Source of the DNA: Cricetomys ansorgei
Taxonomy: Eukaryota > Chordata > Mammalia > Rodentia > Nesomyidae
DNA length: 64,000 nt
Reading direction: 5' to 3'
Assembly: GCA_026225945.1 (NCBI GenBank)
Contig: JAMJFZ010002475.1
Location: 2,288,501-2,352,500 of the forward strand
In this document: positions 1 to 13,391 of the stretch, piece after piece
Layout: every line of letters begins with the position of its first letter
How positions within the stretch are numbered: the first letter of the stretch is position 1
Notes under the pieces: generated by a model
Databases searched by the model: none
What the model saw: only the letters and a program-made list of their open reading frames with translations
What the model was told of the DNA's origin: nothing
Program-made: the position numbers and the translations under genes

Positions 1-899
1 CAACAGCAACTTCATGCCTGGAGCCAGCTTTTACCAGATGACTGCAGCCCTCCACTGTCAAATAATTTCTCTTCCTTTGTAGAGTCCCTTTTCTCCGGTG
101 ACATTCTACTCCCCGGAGCTCCAATTAGAGCCAAGCGGGAACTCTGCGAGCCACGATTAACCACAATATTAACTAGCAGAAAGGACCAACTGTTAACCAA
201 GGAGTTCTTTCAGAGGTAGTTGCAATCAGTCCAGAGCATAATCCACAAATGTCAACACTAATCAAGGGGGCAGTGAATTCTCTCCCTACCAGAGACCATG
301 ACTTGACAAGGAACTCGGTGTCTTGGCTTCGGTGAGCATTTCAAAGAAACAGATCGCACAGGCCTAGCCTATCTCAGGAACTCTGAGGTGCGGCTATATA
401 TCTGAGAACCATCAGAGAATCCACAGTTATGGCAGGGCCCAGCCTAGGGCAGCTACTCTTACCCTCTTTAACCTTTCCTCTTACTTCTTTGGAAAAAAAG
501 AAAAATCCCATCCCACAACTTTGGACTTTTCAGAGGTGCGAGCCTCATCGTGGAACTGCTTCAAAAAAATCTGACAGAAAAAATCCTTTGGGCATACGCC
601 TAGGAGCGGTCCAGCTGGATCTTGTGGTTGCTTGATTTTCAGCTTTTTAAGAAGACACTCCACGCTGATTTCCGTCAGTGGCCGTACAAGCCCACACTCC
701 CCACCCGTGGCGATTTAAGTTTTCTGCTTTCCCCGCACCCACCTCGGCTCTCAGCCATTCTGGAAGGCGTAAAACGAAATCTCAAAGAAGTCTCGATGTA
801 CATTTTCCCCGATGGCTAAGTGTGTTGAACATTTAAGTGTCTCTCACCCATTTGCGTGTTTATCTTTTGAGAGCTCTCCGCTTCGCTCTGGACCCCGTT

Positions 900-2640
900 T
901 TAAAAATTGTGTTTTTCTTGATGTTCAGTTGTTTTTTTTTTTTTTTAGTTCTTTATGTATTTCCAGATATTAGCCCTCTATCAGATGTATAACTGGTAAG
1001 ATTCTTCCCCCCCCCCCCCCCCCCCCACTTTATAGACTGTCGCTTTGCTCAAAACGGGTCCTTTTCTGCACAAAAGCTTTTCAGTTTCATGAGGTCCCAC
1101 TTATTGATGCCTGGTCTTAGTGCCTGTGCTGCTGATGTCCCGTTCGAAGGTCTTTTCCTGTGCCAATGAGTTCAAGCCTATCCCCCCGTGTCATCTTTGA
1201 TCAGACTCAGTGTATCTGGTCGCACGTTGAGATCCTTGACCCATGTGCCGTTGGCACCTTACTACAGAGACACTTGTTCATCTATGTCCGTCGCTGCCCT
1301 GCTTGTGCCAGCCAGAAACCGCGGACAGCCTAGCTGTCCGTGAACCTATGAGGATAACGAACATATGGCATATTTACCCAACAGAATATTATTCAGCTGT
1401 TAAGAACACCTTGACGTTTGCAGGTCAATGGATGGAAACAATCATCTTCAGCGAGGTGACTCAGACCCCAAAAGACAAATATCTCGTGTTTTCCTTTACA
1501 CGAGGATGTTAGCTATCCCTCTTTCGATATGTATGTTCCATCAGAATAACCACAGAGATCAGGTAGCTGGTAAGGGCCCAAGGGAGAGAAGCTTTGCCAA
1601 GGAAGGGGCAACGGGGTATAGTGTTACAAAGAGAGGAGGAGGAAGCTAGAATAGGATTAAATTCGAGCAGGATGGGAGGGCAGGATTAAGAAGCAAATAT
1701 GAAGCGGGACAATGAACACTAAAGGCCTTTTGAAAACCCATAGGGAGCAGGGCATGGTGGCGCACGCCTTTAACCCCAGCACTTGGGAGGCAGAGGCAGG
1801 CAGCACTCTGTGAGTTCGAGGCCAGCCTGGTCTACATAGTGAGCTCCAGGGGAGCCGGGGCTATATAATGAGAACCTGTCACAAACAAACAAACAGCTGT
1901 TTAGAAACCTACTACTGTAGGAGCTTCCTAAAATACATACATATATGAAAGGAATTTAAATGGAGTCACCGTATAATAGGGGAGACAATGTCCCAACTAG
2001 ATTATCTTATGCCACCAAGTAAAACCCTCATGCCAGGAATGGCTTGCATCTTGTTGAACTGCTGGCCAAAGGGGTCTCACAGACTCCCTACCCCTCAAAC
2101 ATCACGGACTATTGCCAGGGCTACCAGTTACTCTCCATAACCTGTGTGTAAGGTCCTGCTGCTGAAGACACCACTCGTCTTTGTCATTGAACATGGAGAA
2201 ACCAAGCTGATGCTACTGACTACCATTCATGGTGCTGGAAGATACTTCACATGCTATAGGAGGAGAAAAGTAACCATCAATTTCACCCAGCTACAAACCC
2301 TGCAACCTACCACAGACCTTCCTGCAAGATGGTACAATAGTGGTACCACTGTTATAGGAATAACCAACTACCCCCTCCCTTTTTTTTAAAAAAATTTAAG
2401 GTCCATTCCACAAGATGGAACCCATATATGACACTGCTAAAGTGGCCAAGAACCTGAGACTAGATAGCTCATGGGTCTAGTAATGGAAGAACCTGCTATT
2501 ATCTCCTCTGTTATTCTGCCAAAGGAACATAGCAAAAAGACTCCTGATAATATACTGCTATACATATAGAGTGGAGTATCATTAAACCCTCGAACCCTCA
2601 TCAGAGAAGCTTCTCCTTGCTGAAATATTCTGATAACACT
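900..2640 (+). mobile_element. Lx-like L1 fragment with inverted 5' segment
   Basis: From about 900 to 1245 the sequence reads as the minus strand of L1 ORF2. From about 1255 to 2640 it reads forward as the end of ORF2 followed by a long Lx-type 3' UTR. The frame is broken by stops and indels, so this is a dead copy. A C-rich run interrupts the inverted part at about 1006-1026. A B1 SINE (1747-1895) is inserted in the 3' UTR. Assignment rests on recognition of rodent L1 sequence; the boundaries are approximate. Confidence 0.75.
1747..1895 (+). mobile_element. B1 SINE nested in L1
   Basis: This is a full-length B1 in plus orientation, recognisable from the Pol III box region through the 'gaggccagcctggtctac' core to a CAAA-rich tail. 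It splits the L1 3' UTR, so it inserted after the L1. Confidence 0.85.
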
Positions 2641-2679
2641 GTCTCAAAAATAATGTTCTCCCAATCCCAACACCCTTTT

Positions 2680-2800
2680 TGAGACTATTTCGTGTATCCT
2701 AGGCTGGCCTTGAACTCCTAAGTTCCCTGCATCTGCCTCCTACGTGCTGGGACTGGCATGTGCCCTCCTACGTGCTGGGACTGTCAGGTCAAAATAGGCT
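2680..2800 (-). mobile_element. B1-related SINE fragment
   Basis: A reverse-orientation B1 core ('aggctggccttgaactcc') is followed by a short internal duplication of 'cctcctacgtgctgggact' at 2736-2781. The copy is old and degenerate. Confidence 0.6.
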
Positions 2801-5800
2801 TACTGTTTTTATTTCCTCTTCTGCATGCCTTTTAAAGATGCATACAGTGTCTATTCCCAGAGGTAGAAGAGTATGAACACTAGCTATGAAATAAAATCGC
2901 TCTAGAGAACCTTTCAAAACACCCAGACTCACAGGGAAAAAGCAAACAGCCCTGTGTGAATCTGCTCACAAAGAAGAGCAGCCTTCCAGAATAACCCCCA
3001 GCCAGCAAGAAAATGAAGCCCCCAGTCTTATAACTACCAGGAACTGAATCCTGGCAGCAGCTTGAGTGAGCTTGGAAGAGGACTCAAATGTCCGGATGAG
3101 AATGTTAGCCTGCACTCTGCTTTTATTCAGTCTTGGCAGACACCAGGCAGTGAACCGAGCTAAGACATGTAACAACAACACCACAACAAATCACCAGTCA
3201 TCCATCCACTTTGGGGTGGGTGACCATACTCTGTGTGTGGGTATGCAATGGCACAGAGGAGGGTAAAGGCGGTACAGGAGGAGAGAGGCAGAGAGACCCA
3301 AAGAGACTTTAGGCCTTTAGTCCCCTACAGGGACAGCTAGCATAGAGATCTAATCCCCTAGGTCTCTAGTAGGCTAAATGTCCACCTCTCCCATGGCTAC
3401 TTTATTCTTTGTGCTAAGCAGCACCAAGCCATTAGGAAATTATGGCTTCCCAGGGCCTGGACACTTCCGTGAACAGCAGGTAAGCCTCTAGTTCCAAAAT
3501 GTCACACATTAGCACGGTGATCTGTAGGTGGACGTGATCAAATGAGCAGTCCCCCATCCCCAGTCCGTCTCCAAATGAACCCAGTGTACCCTTTGAGAAG
3601 CCCCTCTTGGAGCTTCAAAGAAACAAGTCTAGACAGGGAGGTCAAATACATAGAGAGGACCAGCATAGACCTGACCAGGCCTGTGCTCTCGAAGCAGGAA
3701 CTTGGGGTCCAGTACGAGTAGCAGAGAAGACACCTGGTGTTGGGGTACAAATGGAGGAGTGCAGGTGTCCCACCAGGAGGCTCTGTCCTACCTTGTCAAG
3801 TCAGACCTTTCGAAACTCAGTAAACAAGAAAGGGCCTCCCTCCCTTAGTAATGACTTTGAAAAGAGTTCAGGGCTCTGTGGGCAGAAAGAAAGGAAGGAA
3901 ATACACATCTCTACATCCTTTCTCATCTCGGGTCTGTCCCCTGTACTGGGAGTGGGGGTGGGGGTGGGGATGGGGGGCATCTGGGCAGTGCACCTTGCTT
4001 GTGGTGTGGATCTTCTGACTGTTGTATCCCAACAGCCAACTCGAATGGTTTCTACTCACAGAATCAGGAACTGGCCCCTCGCCGATGTTCTGGAGACCTA
4101 GTCACCCAGCCCAAGAAACAGTGAATGCTTCTACAAAAAAAAAAAGACCCCCCCCCCCACTTCCTGAGTGGGCAGGGCCAGGTGTCCGGCCAGACAGCTG
4201 CTGACCAAGTCTCAGCCCATTAACCACCTCAGACTTCCTTGACAAGAGTTTCTGGAACCTGAGAGTACAGGCTCAGCAGGATAAATAAACCACAGGGCCA
4301 AGGGCGGCAAAAGCAGGCGACGACGTCCAGACCAAGTCTCCCGTGCTTCCTCAGCCATTTTCTTTCTGGAGCCTCACCCATTAGAGTCCCCTTTTTAAAT
4401 TCCCTCATACCCCTTTCCAGGACCTCACTCCCTTTTCTACGAAGGGTCTGCCACAGTGACCCACACCACACAGTCACTGAATAACTGGCACGGGATAGAC
4501 AACCAGATTTATGCTAACAACCACAGCCTGCACTTACTAAGGCCAAGATCTAACAGCTGTTCTAGGGATGCGATGGTCCACGACAAGCTGACAATCAACA
4601 AGGTCTCTCTCCACATGAGGTTCCACAAGCCCTTCTGGCAGCTGGCGGTCCAGGGGCCCCAGACACCAACCTTTACTCCAAGGCCAGGCCAAGCATTCCA
4701 ACTCTATCTACCGCTTACCCACCAGCTCCAGATACCCACTTCCAGAGCTGCCCTCCGACTCCGTTGTCTATAGTAGCCTGCCACCATGACAGCACGTGGA
4801 AGATTTTCTGAGACCCTATGCTCCAGAACCCACTGCCTGATCTCACTGCCACCTTCTCCTGATCAAACCCTCACACACCTGGGCCCAAGGGAGGCCTTGC
4901 CAGTGCCCTGTAAGAAACCACACGTATACCAGGCCCATGGACTAGAGCCCTGAAAAGCTACACTATTTGACTGCTGCCCACTCCTCTGAAGGGCTGCCAC
5001 ACCAAACTTTCTGCCTGGACCGTTTTTCCTCTCCACACCCGTCGTCTGTTACAGACCACGGATGTCTCCCTAGAGCCTCAAATCTACCCCACATTTTTCT
5101 TTAGGAACCTGCTTGTTTCTGCTTGCACCTGGCCTGCAAGCTCCTCCCACTCAAGCTAAGGACTCAGTACAAACCATCTTCCTACAGGACGTCAGGGGAC
5201 AAGAAACCTTTCCTGGGGGCCAGATCAGTGCTTTTCCCAACTAATGATGCATCAAAAAACAAACAAAAAATCACCTACGGCTTAACACTAATGAACTGCA
5301 TGCTGAAAAGGGCTGAGAGAGTAAATTTTATGTGATTTATATTTTAACACAATAAGGCAGAGAAAGGGAACTGGGCGGGCTCTTGGCGTGTGGGCTTTCT
5401 ACTTCCACGGAGGTCAGCAACTCTAGATACTAAAGCATCTGTGAACTTAGGTTTCAGGTGACAGATTCAGGCCTCCAATCTCAAGTGAAGGCAGCTTCTA
5501 CTCATGTTCCTAAAAGGAGAAAGTAAGAAGACTGAGTTGTTTTCCACTCTGAGGTCTAATACTTGGGCAAGAATGAACAGTGCTTTTGCACGCGCTGACC
5601 GAGCAAGCTAGTCAGAGCAGATGGGGAGGTGGGCAGGGGCGCCACCAGCTCACCGTATACAACCCCCGGGGAGCGCTTGAGTCTACTTGAGCGTAGTTTG
5701 GAGCCCCACCGTGCTAAAAGTCCCCAGAGTGGCAGTATTTGGAAGTGCTGGGAACCTCTGAGATGTGGGGCCTAGCAAGGAGAAGTCTTTACGTCACCTA

Positions 5801-6699
5801 GGAAACGCCTTTGAAGTAGACTGTGGGACCCATGCAAGTTTATTTTTAGTCGTATTTCAAATAGTTGTTTTTGTGCACTGTTGGAAAAAGGGATGCAGAG
5901 GCCTTGGCCTTTTGTATTGTCTACAGGTGCGGGATGTACGAGAGGGATGTCTGATTGCTTATGATCTGCACCTGAGGAGTTCTGCGGAACAAACGCACCT
6001 GAGCTCAGATGCTCGGGGTTCGACTCTCCGGTCTGGCGCTGGCCAGGTCGGTGGTTCCCTCTGCTGAGGTCTGGCAGAGTTTACAGCTAGAAAAAATGCC
6101 TCCTTGTCTCCCGTGGTGAGCCACCCTAGAAGCAGTGTACCACCACACCCACAGTCTCCCTTTCTCTGATTCCTGGGTCCGGACATTGCATTTCCACTTT
6201 CTCATTGGGAATATGGTTAAAATTGCCTAGGCACATATTCCGATTCGTGTTTTTGCCATTCTACATCACCTTTACCAGAGGTCCACTTCCGTCTGGCTTG
6301 CTGCTGCTGCGATTCCACAGAGACAGCAGGAAATTCAGGCTGCCCTTGAACATCAGCTACAGATGACAGCCCCCACTTGGCTATGCCAACGCATTAGCAA
6401 CTTAACTTCTTCCAGCTCCCTCGCTGCTTGCTAAAATGAGATCGTCTCTAACTATTACAGTTTAACTTCTTTCTAAAGTGCCCACAACTGGGCTGGAAGA
6501 TGGTTCCGTAGGCAGAGGTGCTTGCACGCAGACCCAGTGTTGTTCTAGTTTGGTTCCTGTGACTGGGATAAACCCCAGCTTATTTCACCTTAAAGGTCCA
6601 TCAAGTAAGGGACTCAAGGCAGAAGCTTGAAACAAAAACCACGGAGGAAAGCTGCTCACACGCTTGCTCTCTGGCTTGTTCAGCTAGCTTTACTTTCTT

Positions 6700-6870
6700 T
6701 TTGTTGTTTTGTTTGTTTGTCTTCTGTTTTTCGAGACAGGGTTTCTCTGTTGTAATCCTGGCTGTCCTGGAACTCACTCCGTAGACCAGGCTGGCCTCGG
6801 ACTCACAGAGAGCACCCGTCTCTGCCTCCCGAGTGCTGGGATTAACGGTGTGCACCACCATTGCCCAGCC
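6700..6870 (-). mobile_element. B1 SINE
   Basis: A near-full-length B1 in reverse orientation. A T-rich tail on the left is followed by 'cgagacagggtttctctg' and the usual B1 body, ending at the Pol III box region near 6870. Confidence 0.9.
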
Positions 6871-7140
6871 AGCTACAGCTAGCTGCCTTATATAGCTCAG
6901 GCTCACCTGCCTAGGGATGGCAGCGACCACAGTGGGCTGGGTCCTCTTATATCAAATAGCAATGAAGACAATGCCTCACAGGGATGGTCACAGGCCAATC
7001 CGATGGAGACAATTCTTCAATTAAGGGGTCTCTATTCCCAGGCGACTCAGCTGAAGCTAATTACGACTCTTGACCTGAGTTTGATCCCTGGATTCTACAA
7101 TGTAGCAAGAGAGAATGACTTTGCAGAGCTGACCTGTAAA

Positions 7141-7170
7141 ACGCACGCACACGCACACGCACACACACGC
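7141..7170. repeat. (CA/CG)n simple repeat
   Basis: A short alternating purine-pyrimidine run of mixed CA and CG dinucleotides. Confidence 0.8.
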
Positions 7171-7807
7171 TATTAATGAATGAATGAAAGCCTCACAATC
7201 ACTTTTAAATGCCTCTAAGCTTTCCCTCTACAAACTGGCAGAAGTGATCCCTGGCGGGGAAGGGGGGGGTCTTGTATTTTTACCAAACCCTAGCTTACAA
7301 GACCCCCCCCCCAAAGACACAAGGCCAAGTGGTTCAGGAATACCACAAGAAGGGTGCCCCATCCAAGAGTCTCTGAGAGGACAAAGGCCATCCTCTCCCA
7401 GGAGGCTCATTCTGTGCTGGGCTCAGCTGATGCTGGAAAGGGGCCTTAGTCCTCTGAGCTGATATGTCTGAGGCCTGACCCCAGTGATATATTTTCCTTT
7501 CATGTAGGCGTTACAAAGCAGTTAAAGCACACTGGACTGTCATAGTTAGGCTTCCATAATAATACCACCCAGTAGAGGGCCTATTTGTAGATAACCAAAA
7601 ATTATTTCTCACCCATTTGGACACTGGAAGTCCACTGGAGAGACCATGTCTACAAAGGGTCTACTTCCTGCTTCCGGTAACAGCTTCCTGCTTCGTTTTC
7701 ATACGGCATGAGTAAGGGGGCTCTCTGAGATCTCTTTTAAAAGGGCACTAATCTCATGCGCAAGCATTTCATCCTTACCACGTATGCCATTCATCACCTG
7801 GGAATCA

Positions 7808-7900
7808 GAACGGGCTGGGGATGTACTTCCATGGTATAGCAATTGCTTAGTATACTGGGGCCCTAAGTTTGATGTCTTCTACCACAAAAGAAAAGAGAAA
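7808..7900 (+). mobile_element. ID-type SINE
   Basis: A tRNA-derived ID-like sequence with a degenerate A box ('ggctggggatgtacttcc') and an A-rich tail. It is diverged and is a retroposon, not a tRNA gene. Confidence 0.55.
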
Positions 7901-9504
7901 GAAGGACGAGGAGGGAAGGAAGGAGTCGCTTTCAAGGGAATTTGTAAAGAGAAGAGACATGATATCTCTAACTGGCTGATGCCTTCAAGTCTTCTGGAAA
8001 GCTGGGACCAGATGTTTCCATGGTAGCAACACCAACCACTGTTTTCCTATCAGATTAAAAAGGACTTTGCAGGGAGGGCCTATCTCTGATCAGACAACAG
8101 ACCAAGGTGCCTTACACCCCAGGAGTCACCCTGTGTCTGTTGTGACGTGACTAGCAGTGCCGCTCAGCTCCTTCGCAGATGGCTTGACCTCAGCCAGGTT
8201 ACAGTCGAGGCGTCTGTGCAGGTCTCACTCACCCTCAGACCCAACCGGTGGATGGCGTATAATTACGATAATGATCTTGCTACAGCCACTTCACAAGAAT
8301 GTTTCAAGGGCCCATGAAATTGCCTCTGAAGAAATCATGTTTACTACACAAATAGCACCTCAGTCTTCCGGGTCCGGCACAGGCAGGCACCTTTATGAAT
8401 TTGTTAGCTGCTCTTCCCTTGGGCACTATAAACCCCCAGGTCACAGTAGGAGGGTCAGCACCCAAGACACCAGATTTGCAGGACTCAAAGTGTTCTCTAT
8501 AGCAGAGCACGGGGGTGGGGGGGGGGCTCAATGGTCAGCAAAGAAGGAGACGTAACTGGCCAGATCGACTCCAAAGCTAAACATTTCCATTCCTAAAGGA
8601 GCCCGTATCATTAGGACCCAGAAAACCCACTGACATTTACTAGGTTTGGGCCAGAACATAGAAGGCGCCAAGCAATTTAAAACCTTTAAAAACACTGAGA
8701 GATGGCTCAGTGGTTAAGGGCACTGCCTTAAGGATATCAATGATTCCCTAAAGAAGAAGTCCGTCAGACTCAGGATTAACAGGAAACAGGGGCTAACATA
8801 CAGTTAAAGAAGGATATGCGGACATTACGAAGGTTTCTGCTTTCGTTGGTAGTTTTAAAAGGACCAGTCCATTAGGATGAAAAGGTAAAAGTCTTTAGCC
8901 AGATTCATGAAGAAAAGCACGAGGGTTTCTCAGAGGACAAGAGATATCCTTGAGTTACTGAATAGGGAGAGTGGCTGCCTTCGGAGAGTATGAATAGGGA
9001 TAAATGGGGAAGTATGGAGAAGGCTGTGTTAATAATTTTAGGGGGCTAGGGAGATGGCTCAGCCGATTAAGTTTTGGTGGACCTCAGTCCACCCTCCCCC
9101 AACAAGCACCCACATAAACAAGCGAGCAGGGCGGAACATGCTTGTGATCCTAGTACTGGGGACGCAGAGACACAAAGAGCCATGGGGCTCACTGGGTCCT
9201 CACAAGGGTGAAAGGTTATAATCAAGTTACTGTTACTGTTCCTAAAAATGGTAATTTTAGGGACAGATAGAGATTGATGGTAAAACACTGGCCAGCTTGG
9301 GCTATACAGTAAGACCCTGTCTGAAAACAAACAGAAAGACAGAAAAAGGAAAGAAAAGGAAAACTGTAGATCAACAGACAGGCCCTCAGCAAGGACCTGA
9401 TCTCATTACCAACTTACTAACTGAACAGGGAGGTGTCAGCTCAGGAAGCATTAGCTTGTGGTGCCTTAGCTCAGTGATGACTAGCACCATTGCCTAATAC
9501 CACA

Positions 9505-9735
9505 CAATGCTTTGTTTTTTGTTTTTTGTTTTTGAGACAGGCTGCTCTTGAACTTGCTAGACAGGCAAAGGTGATCTTGGATTCCTAACCCTCCTGCCTC
9601 CACTCTCTGAGTACGAACATCACAAACGTCACAGGCATGGCTTCTTTTTGCAATACTGAAGACTCGAACCCCTGGCCTCCAGCCTGCTAGGCAGGCATTC
9701 TCTCAACTGAGCTAATCCCCAGGCCTGCACAAAGC
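9505..9735 (-). mobile_element. B4-like composite SINE
   Basis: A T-rich stretch and a B1-like reverse head ('tttttgagacaggctgc') are followed at the right by an ID-like segment ending near 'gagctaatccccaggcc'. A B1 part joined to an ID part is the architecture of rodent B4 elements. The copy is strongly diverged. Confidence 0.55.
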
Positions 9736-10607
9736 TTTTCCTCAAATTCGTCGTCTATAACGTGGCTATTGGAAACCTGCCTGAGAGCCATTTAACCTTT
9801 TGCTGCGACAAATTCTCTCCTCTGCAGACTTCAAGCTCGCACCTCACAAATTTTCTATGAAGTCCCGACTCCGTTCCTTAGACAATGACGTTGAAGAACT
9901 CAGTCAACTGACCCTTCTCCAGGGTCTAGTCTTCACCCGTGACCAACGAGAGTTCTTTCTCCAACAGAGAGACACCATTACGGAAAACCACAACCAATCA
10001 AGATATAGAGTTGCAGGAACTCGGGGTCCCGACTGGTACACCTGCAGTGGAATTCCTACATCTAAGTAAAGCTCAGGGAACACTGCAGAAGAGGGAGTGG
10101 GAAGATTCTAAGAGACGGAGGAGCAGGGAGTTGGCTGTTGAGAGCGTGTCTCCTAGAAATGTCAGAAGCTACACCCATACAGTCTCACCGACATCGCTGC
10201 CTAAACACGAGCTGAACGAGGGCAGCAGCAATAGCCAGCTAACATGGACAGGGTGAGGGTGGGGGGGAGGGAGGCCGGAGGCCTCAACCCTAGACAAAGA
10301 ACACCAGGCAACTAAGGAATGCTGAGAGCAGGAGAAATAGTCTTCCCCAGGGAAGAGCACACTGATTGGTTATCAAACATAAAACAGTCAGCCCTGAAAA
10401 CATATACACAAGCACCATGAGACAGGCTAAGCAGGTTGCATGTATTTAGGATTACATATGCATGGACACACCATTTATAGAAAAAGAGGCCATGAGATTG
10501 AAAGAGAATAAGGTAGGGGGTATCTAAGAGGGTTTGGAGGGAGGAAGGGGAGGGGGGAAATGGCATAAATATAATCGCCAAAACCTAAGAAACATTAGGA
10601 AACTAAG

Positions 10608-11191
10608 GCAGAGTGAAGCTTTGCCAGGGAAAAGCCCCTCCCCCTTGGCTGTTCTGCCTTTGGATCTGGGCTCAGAATGAATTTTAAATGTATCTAAAAA
10701 TGTAACAGTTTTTCTCTCGCTGAGCTACTTATTTAACTCTTCCCCTGTTCCCTGGCTGCTGGATTTCTTACTTGTAACCTTTAAAAATTCAGTTAGCTCA
10801 TAGGGTTAAGGAGGAAAAGAAAGGATAAGAAGGAAAGAGAAACCTTTACAGCCCTTTTCTGGCTGTCTTAATCTATGTCTGGGGAACTGAACTAACTCAG
10901 AACTAACTCCCACTCTGGTTTAGCTTCTCCCAGCACGGCAGTTACTGAGAAGATCTAAATTGTAACTTTTCTAAAAACTCCAGTTAGTTCATTGTATCTG
11001 TCCTTATTTCTGCCTGCTTCTCCATCACCTGCCTATCACACAGCAACTTTTAGCTCTAATTCTTAGCTTGTAACTCCTGTAACCGTCATCCATTTTCACC
11101 ACCCTTTTATCCCCTCCAACTGTTCCCAGAAGTCCAAGCGGCATACAGCCACACGGGGGAGGGGCTTTTCCCTATCAAAGCTTCACTCTAC
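10608..11191. mobile_element. Unassigned element bounded by inverted repeats
   Basis: The left arm (10608-10670) and the reverse complement of the right arm (11125-11191) align over about 65 bp. The outer 37 positions differ at only 3 sites and share the core 'GGGAAAAGCCCCTCCCCC'. Inside, a motif of the form TGTAAC-tttt-aaaa-CAGTTAG(C/T)TCAT occurs twice in direct orientation, at about 10773 and 10963. I see no open frame and no clear target-site duplication. It could be a non-autonomous DNA transposon, a fold-back element, or two opposed LTR fragments. Confidence 0.55.
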
Positions 11192-12182
11192 AAAGGATGA
11201 GATTATTTCAGTAGTCTTAATTTACGGATGACTTTCCACGAAGGAGAAATTTGGACATTCAGAGTTGCCAGGAAGGAAGACACACCACTCGAAAAGGCAT
11301 TTAAAAGGTGGCGGCCACACACCCAAGAGACAGGGCCTCAGAGGGAATTCTTTACTCACATCAGCCTCCAGCAGTGTGAGAAAATACATTTTTGCTGTTT
11401 GGTCAACGCCAGCCTCAAGTGTTTTGTTATGGAATAGTGTTAGCTGACTAATACACTGGGCCACTTCAGGGCTTTGGGTGTGAAAGTCAGGGAGCCGGGA
11501 AAACACCATCACTAACAGGGAGTTAAGGTTGAGGACGCTGCCCCAGGGAATTGTAAAGCCATAAAATGAAGTACGAATATTTGTACACTAGACACTGGAC
11601 CGCACGGTATAGGATTCCATTTACATAAGATACTCAAGGATAAGCTAATCCCCAGAGACAAAAGGTGGGCTCCTGGCTGCCAGGAACTGGAGGTAAGGAG
11701 GAAAAGGAGTTATTTTGATGGATATAGTTTCTCCTTAGAAAATGAAACAGCTGAAAATGCAGGACTGGAGGTACGGCTCCGGGTAGGGCTTGCGCTTAGC
11801 GATGTCTTAGGTCAGTTCCAGACCCCCCCCCCTGCTCCCCAAAAAGAGTATTGTAGATTTGAATGCTGGTGCTGGTGGTGGTTATACAAGATGCCACTGG
11901 GCAGAGTACGGTTCTGCTCAGTGAAAGAGTTCTTACCTAGTACACGCCAAGTCTTGGGCTTGATTTCTGATAAATTCTAAAAGATTGAAATTCCACATTT
12001 TGTGGTGTATATTTTATGCCAAAAATAACAGACGTGTTACAGTAACATATTTCAATTAAAATTACTACTTCCCCCCCCCAAAGAAAAACACACCTCCTTA
12101 AAGCCAAGCAGTTGTATTTCAGCCAGGATGGGGGTTGGGGGGGTGTTAATAGTTACTGCATTATTCACCCCAAGCTTTTATA

Positions 12183-12204
12183 CAAAAAAAAAAAAAAAAA
12201 AAAA
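12183..12204. repeat. poly(A) tract
   Basis: A pure run of about 22 A with no recognisable SINE body attached. Confidence 0.8.
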
Positions 12205-13391
12205 TCAGCCTCAGCCAAAACTTGGAGTTGTTATGTAACAACCTGAGAACACTTCCCAGATACCTATTGGTACACTCTGAACACAACCCTCTCAACCCAC
12301 AGGGAGAGGCTGCAGCCCGGGTCTCCCAACACTGTTTGATCCTTTCCCAAGTAGGTTCTGCAGACTGGCTACCTGAATTCCTTGCCCTGGTGGGGGCAGA
12401 AGGCATACACACACTGGCCTCCCCAGCCACAGGGCTCTCAACCAATGGAGAGACAAGGCTCCTAAAGCCAAAAGCCACCAAGTCAATCAAAAGAGAATCC
12501 CAGGGCATGCTCAGGTCCCACTCACCCAAGAGCCCTCTCGGCTCCTTGAATGAAAAGTCTCAGGGTACTTCACTCTGTTCCCCAAATATCTCAGCCTTCG
12601 AAAGCCCAAGAGTGCTGATAAAGCGTTACACAGACTGTTATCTGTTGGATCCACCCGCCTCTACCTCTGCCGAGGGGAGGAGCCTGCACTCAATGCAGAA
12701 GCAGCTACGTAGATAGATGATAGATGATAGAAACCAGCTTGAGCCCAGGAACGTTCCAAGAGCCGGGCCACGACAGAACATTAGGGTGGCCTCTCCCCAC
12801 TCCCTTATACACATGCACTGTAATTTTCCCTATTGTTCCTCTTAGTCTAGTAGACCCCTAAACGTCTAATGAACATCAACAGAGGGTTAAGCAGTGACAG
12901 GGACCCTTTTCCCCTCCCATACAGAACGGGTAAATGTTCAGCACAGTTTCAATGTTCTTCGGGCTGCAACGGCTGGGCACGTTAAGACCGTGAAAGAACT
13001 AAACTCACACAGTGCACAACACTAAGAGAACTACACGCTGTGGATAACCATGGTGTGTCTATGTCGGCTACGGTCTGCCACAAAGGTACCCCTTTAGTGG
13101 GGAACGCTGATAACAGAGGAGGTAGGTGTGGAGGCGTATGGGAAATCTCTATATTTCCCATTCATTTTTTTTTCTATAAACCTCAAAGTGCTCTGAAAAT
13201 TTTAGCGATTAAAAAAAATACAATGGCCTAGGAAATAATGTGAACCTTGCTTATGAACACCCCCGTTTATTATTTGACTGATTAGTGGTGGTATGGGAGC
13301 TTGAACCCAGAGTTTCATACCACTCCTGAGGCCTACCTCGTCCCTTAACTCTTCTAGGTTATTCTGTTCAATCTCGATCATTAAAAATGCC

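Noticed and set aside
3607..4101. 164-codon plus-strand frame in Bcr intron 1
   Set aside because: No recognisable domain, no splice support, composition like its surroundings, and it contains a GGTGGG repeat. A chance frame is the simplest reading.
12222..12716. 164-codon plus-strand frame in Bcr intron 1
   Set aside because: No family resemblance and opposite strand to Bcr; no promoter or splice signal suggests expression.
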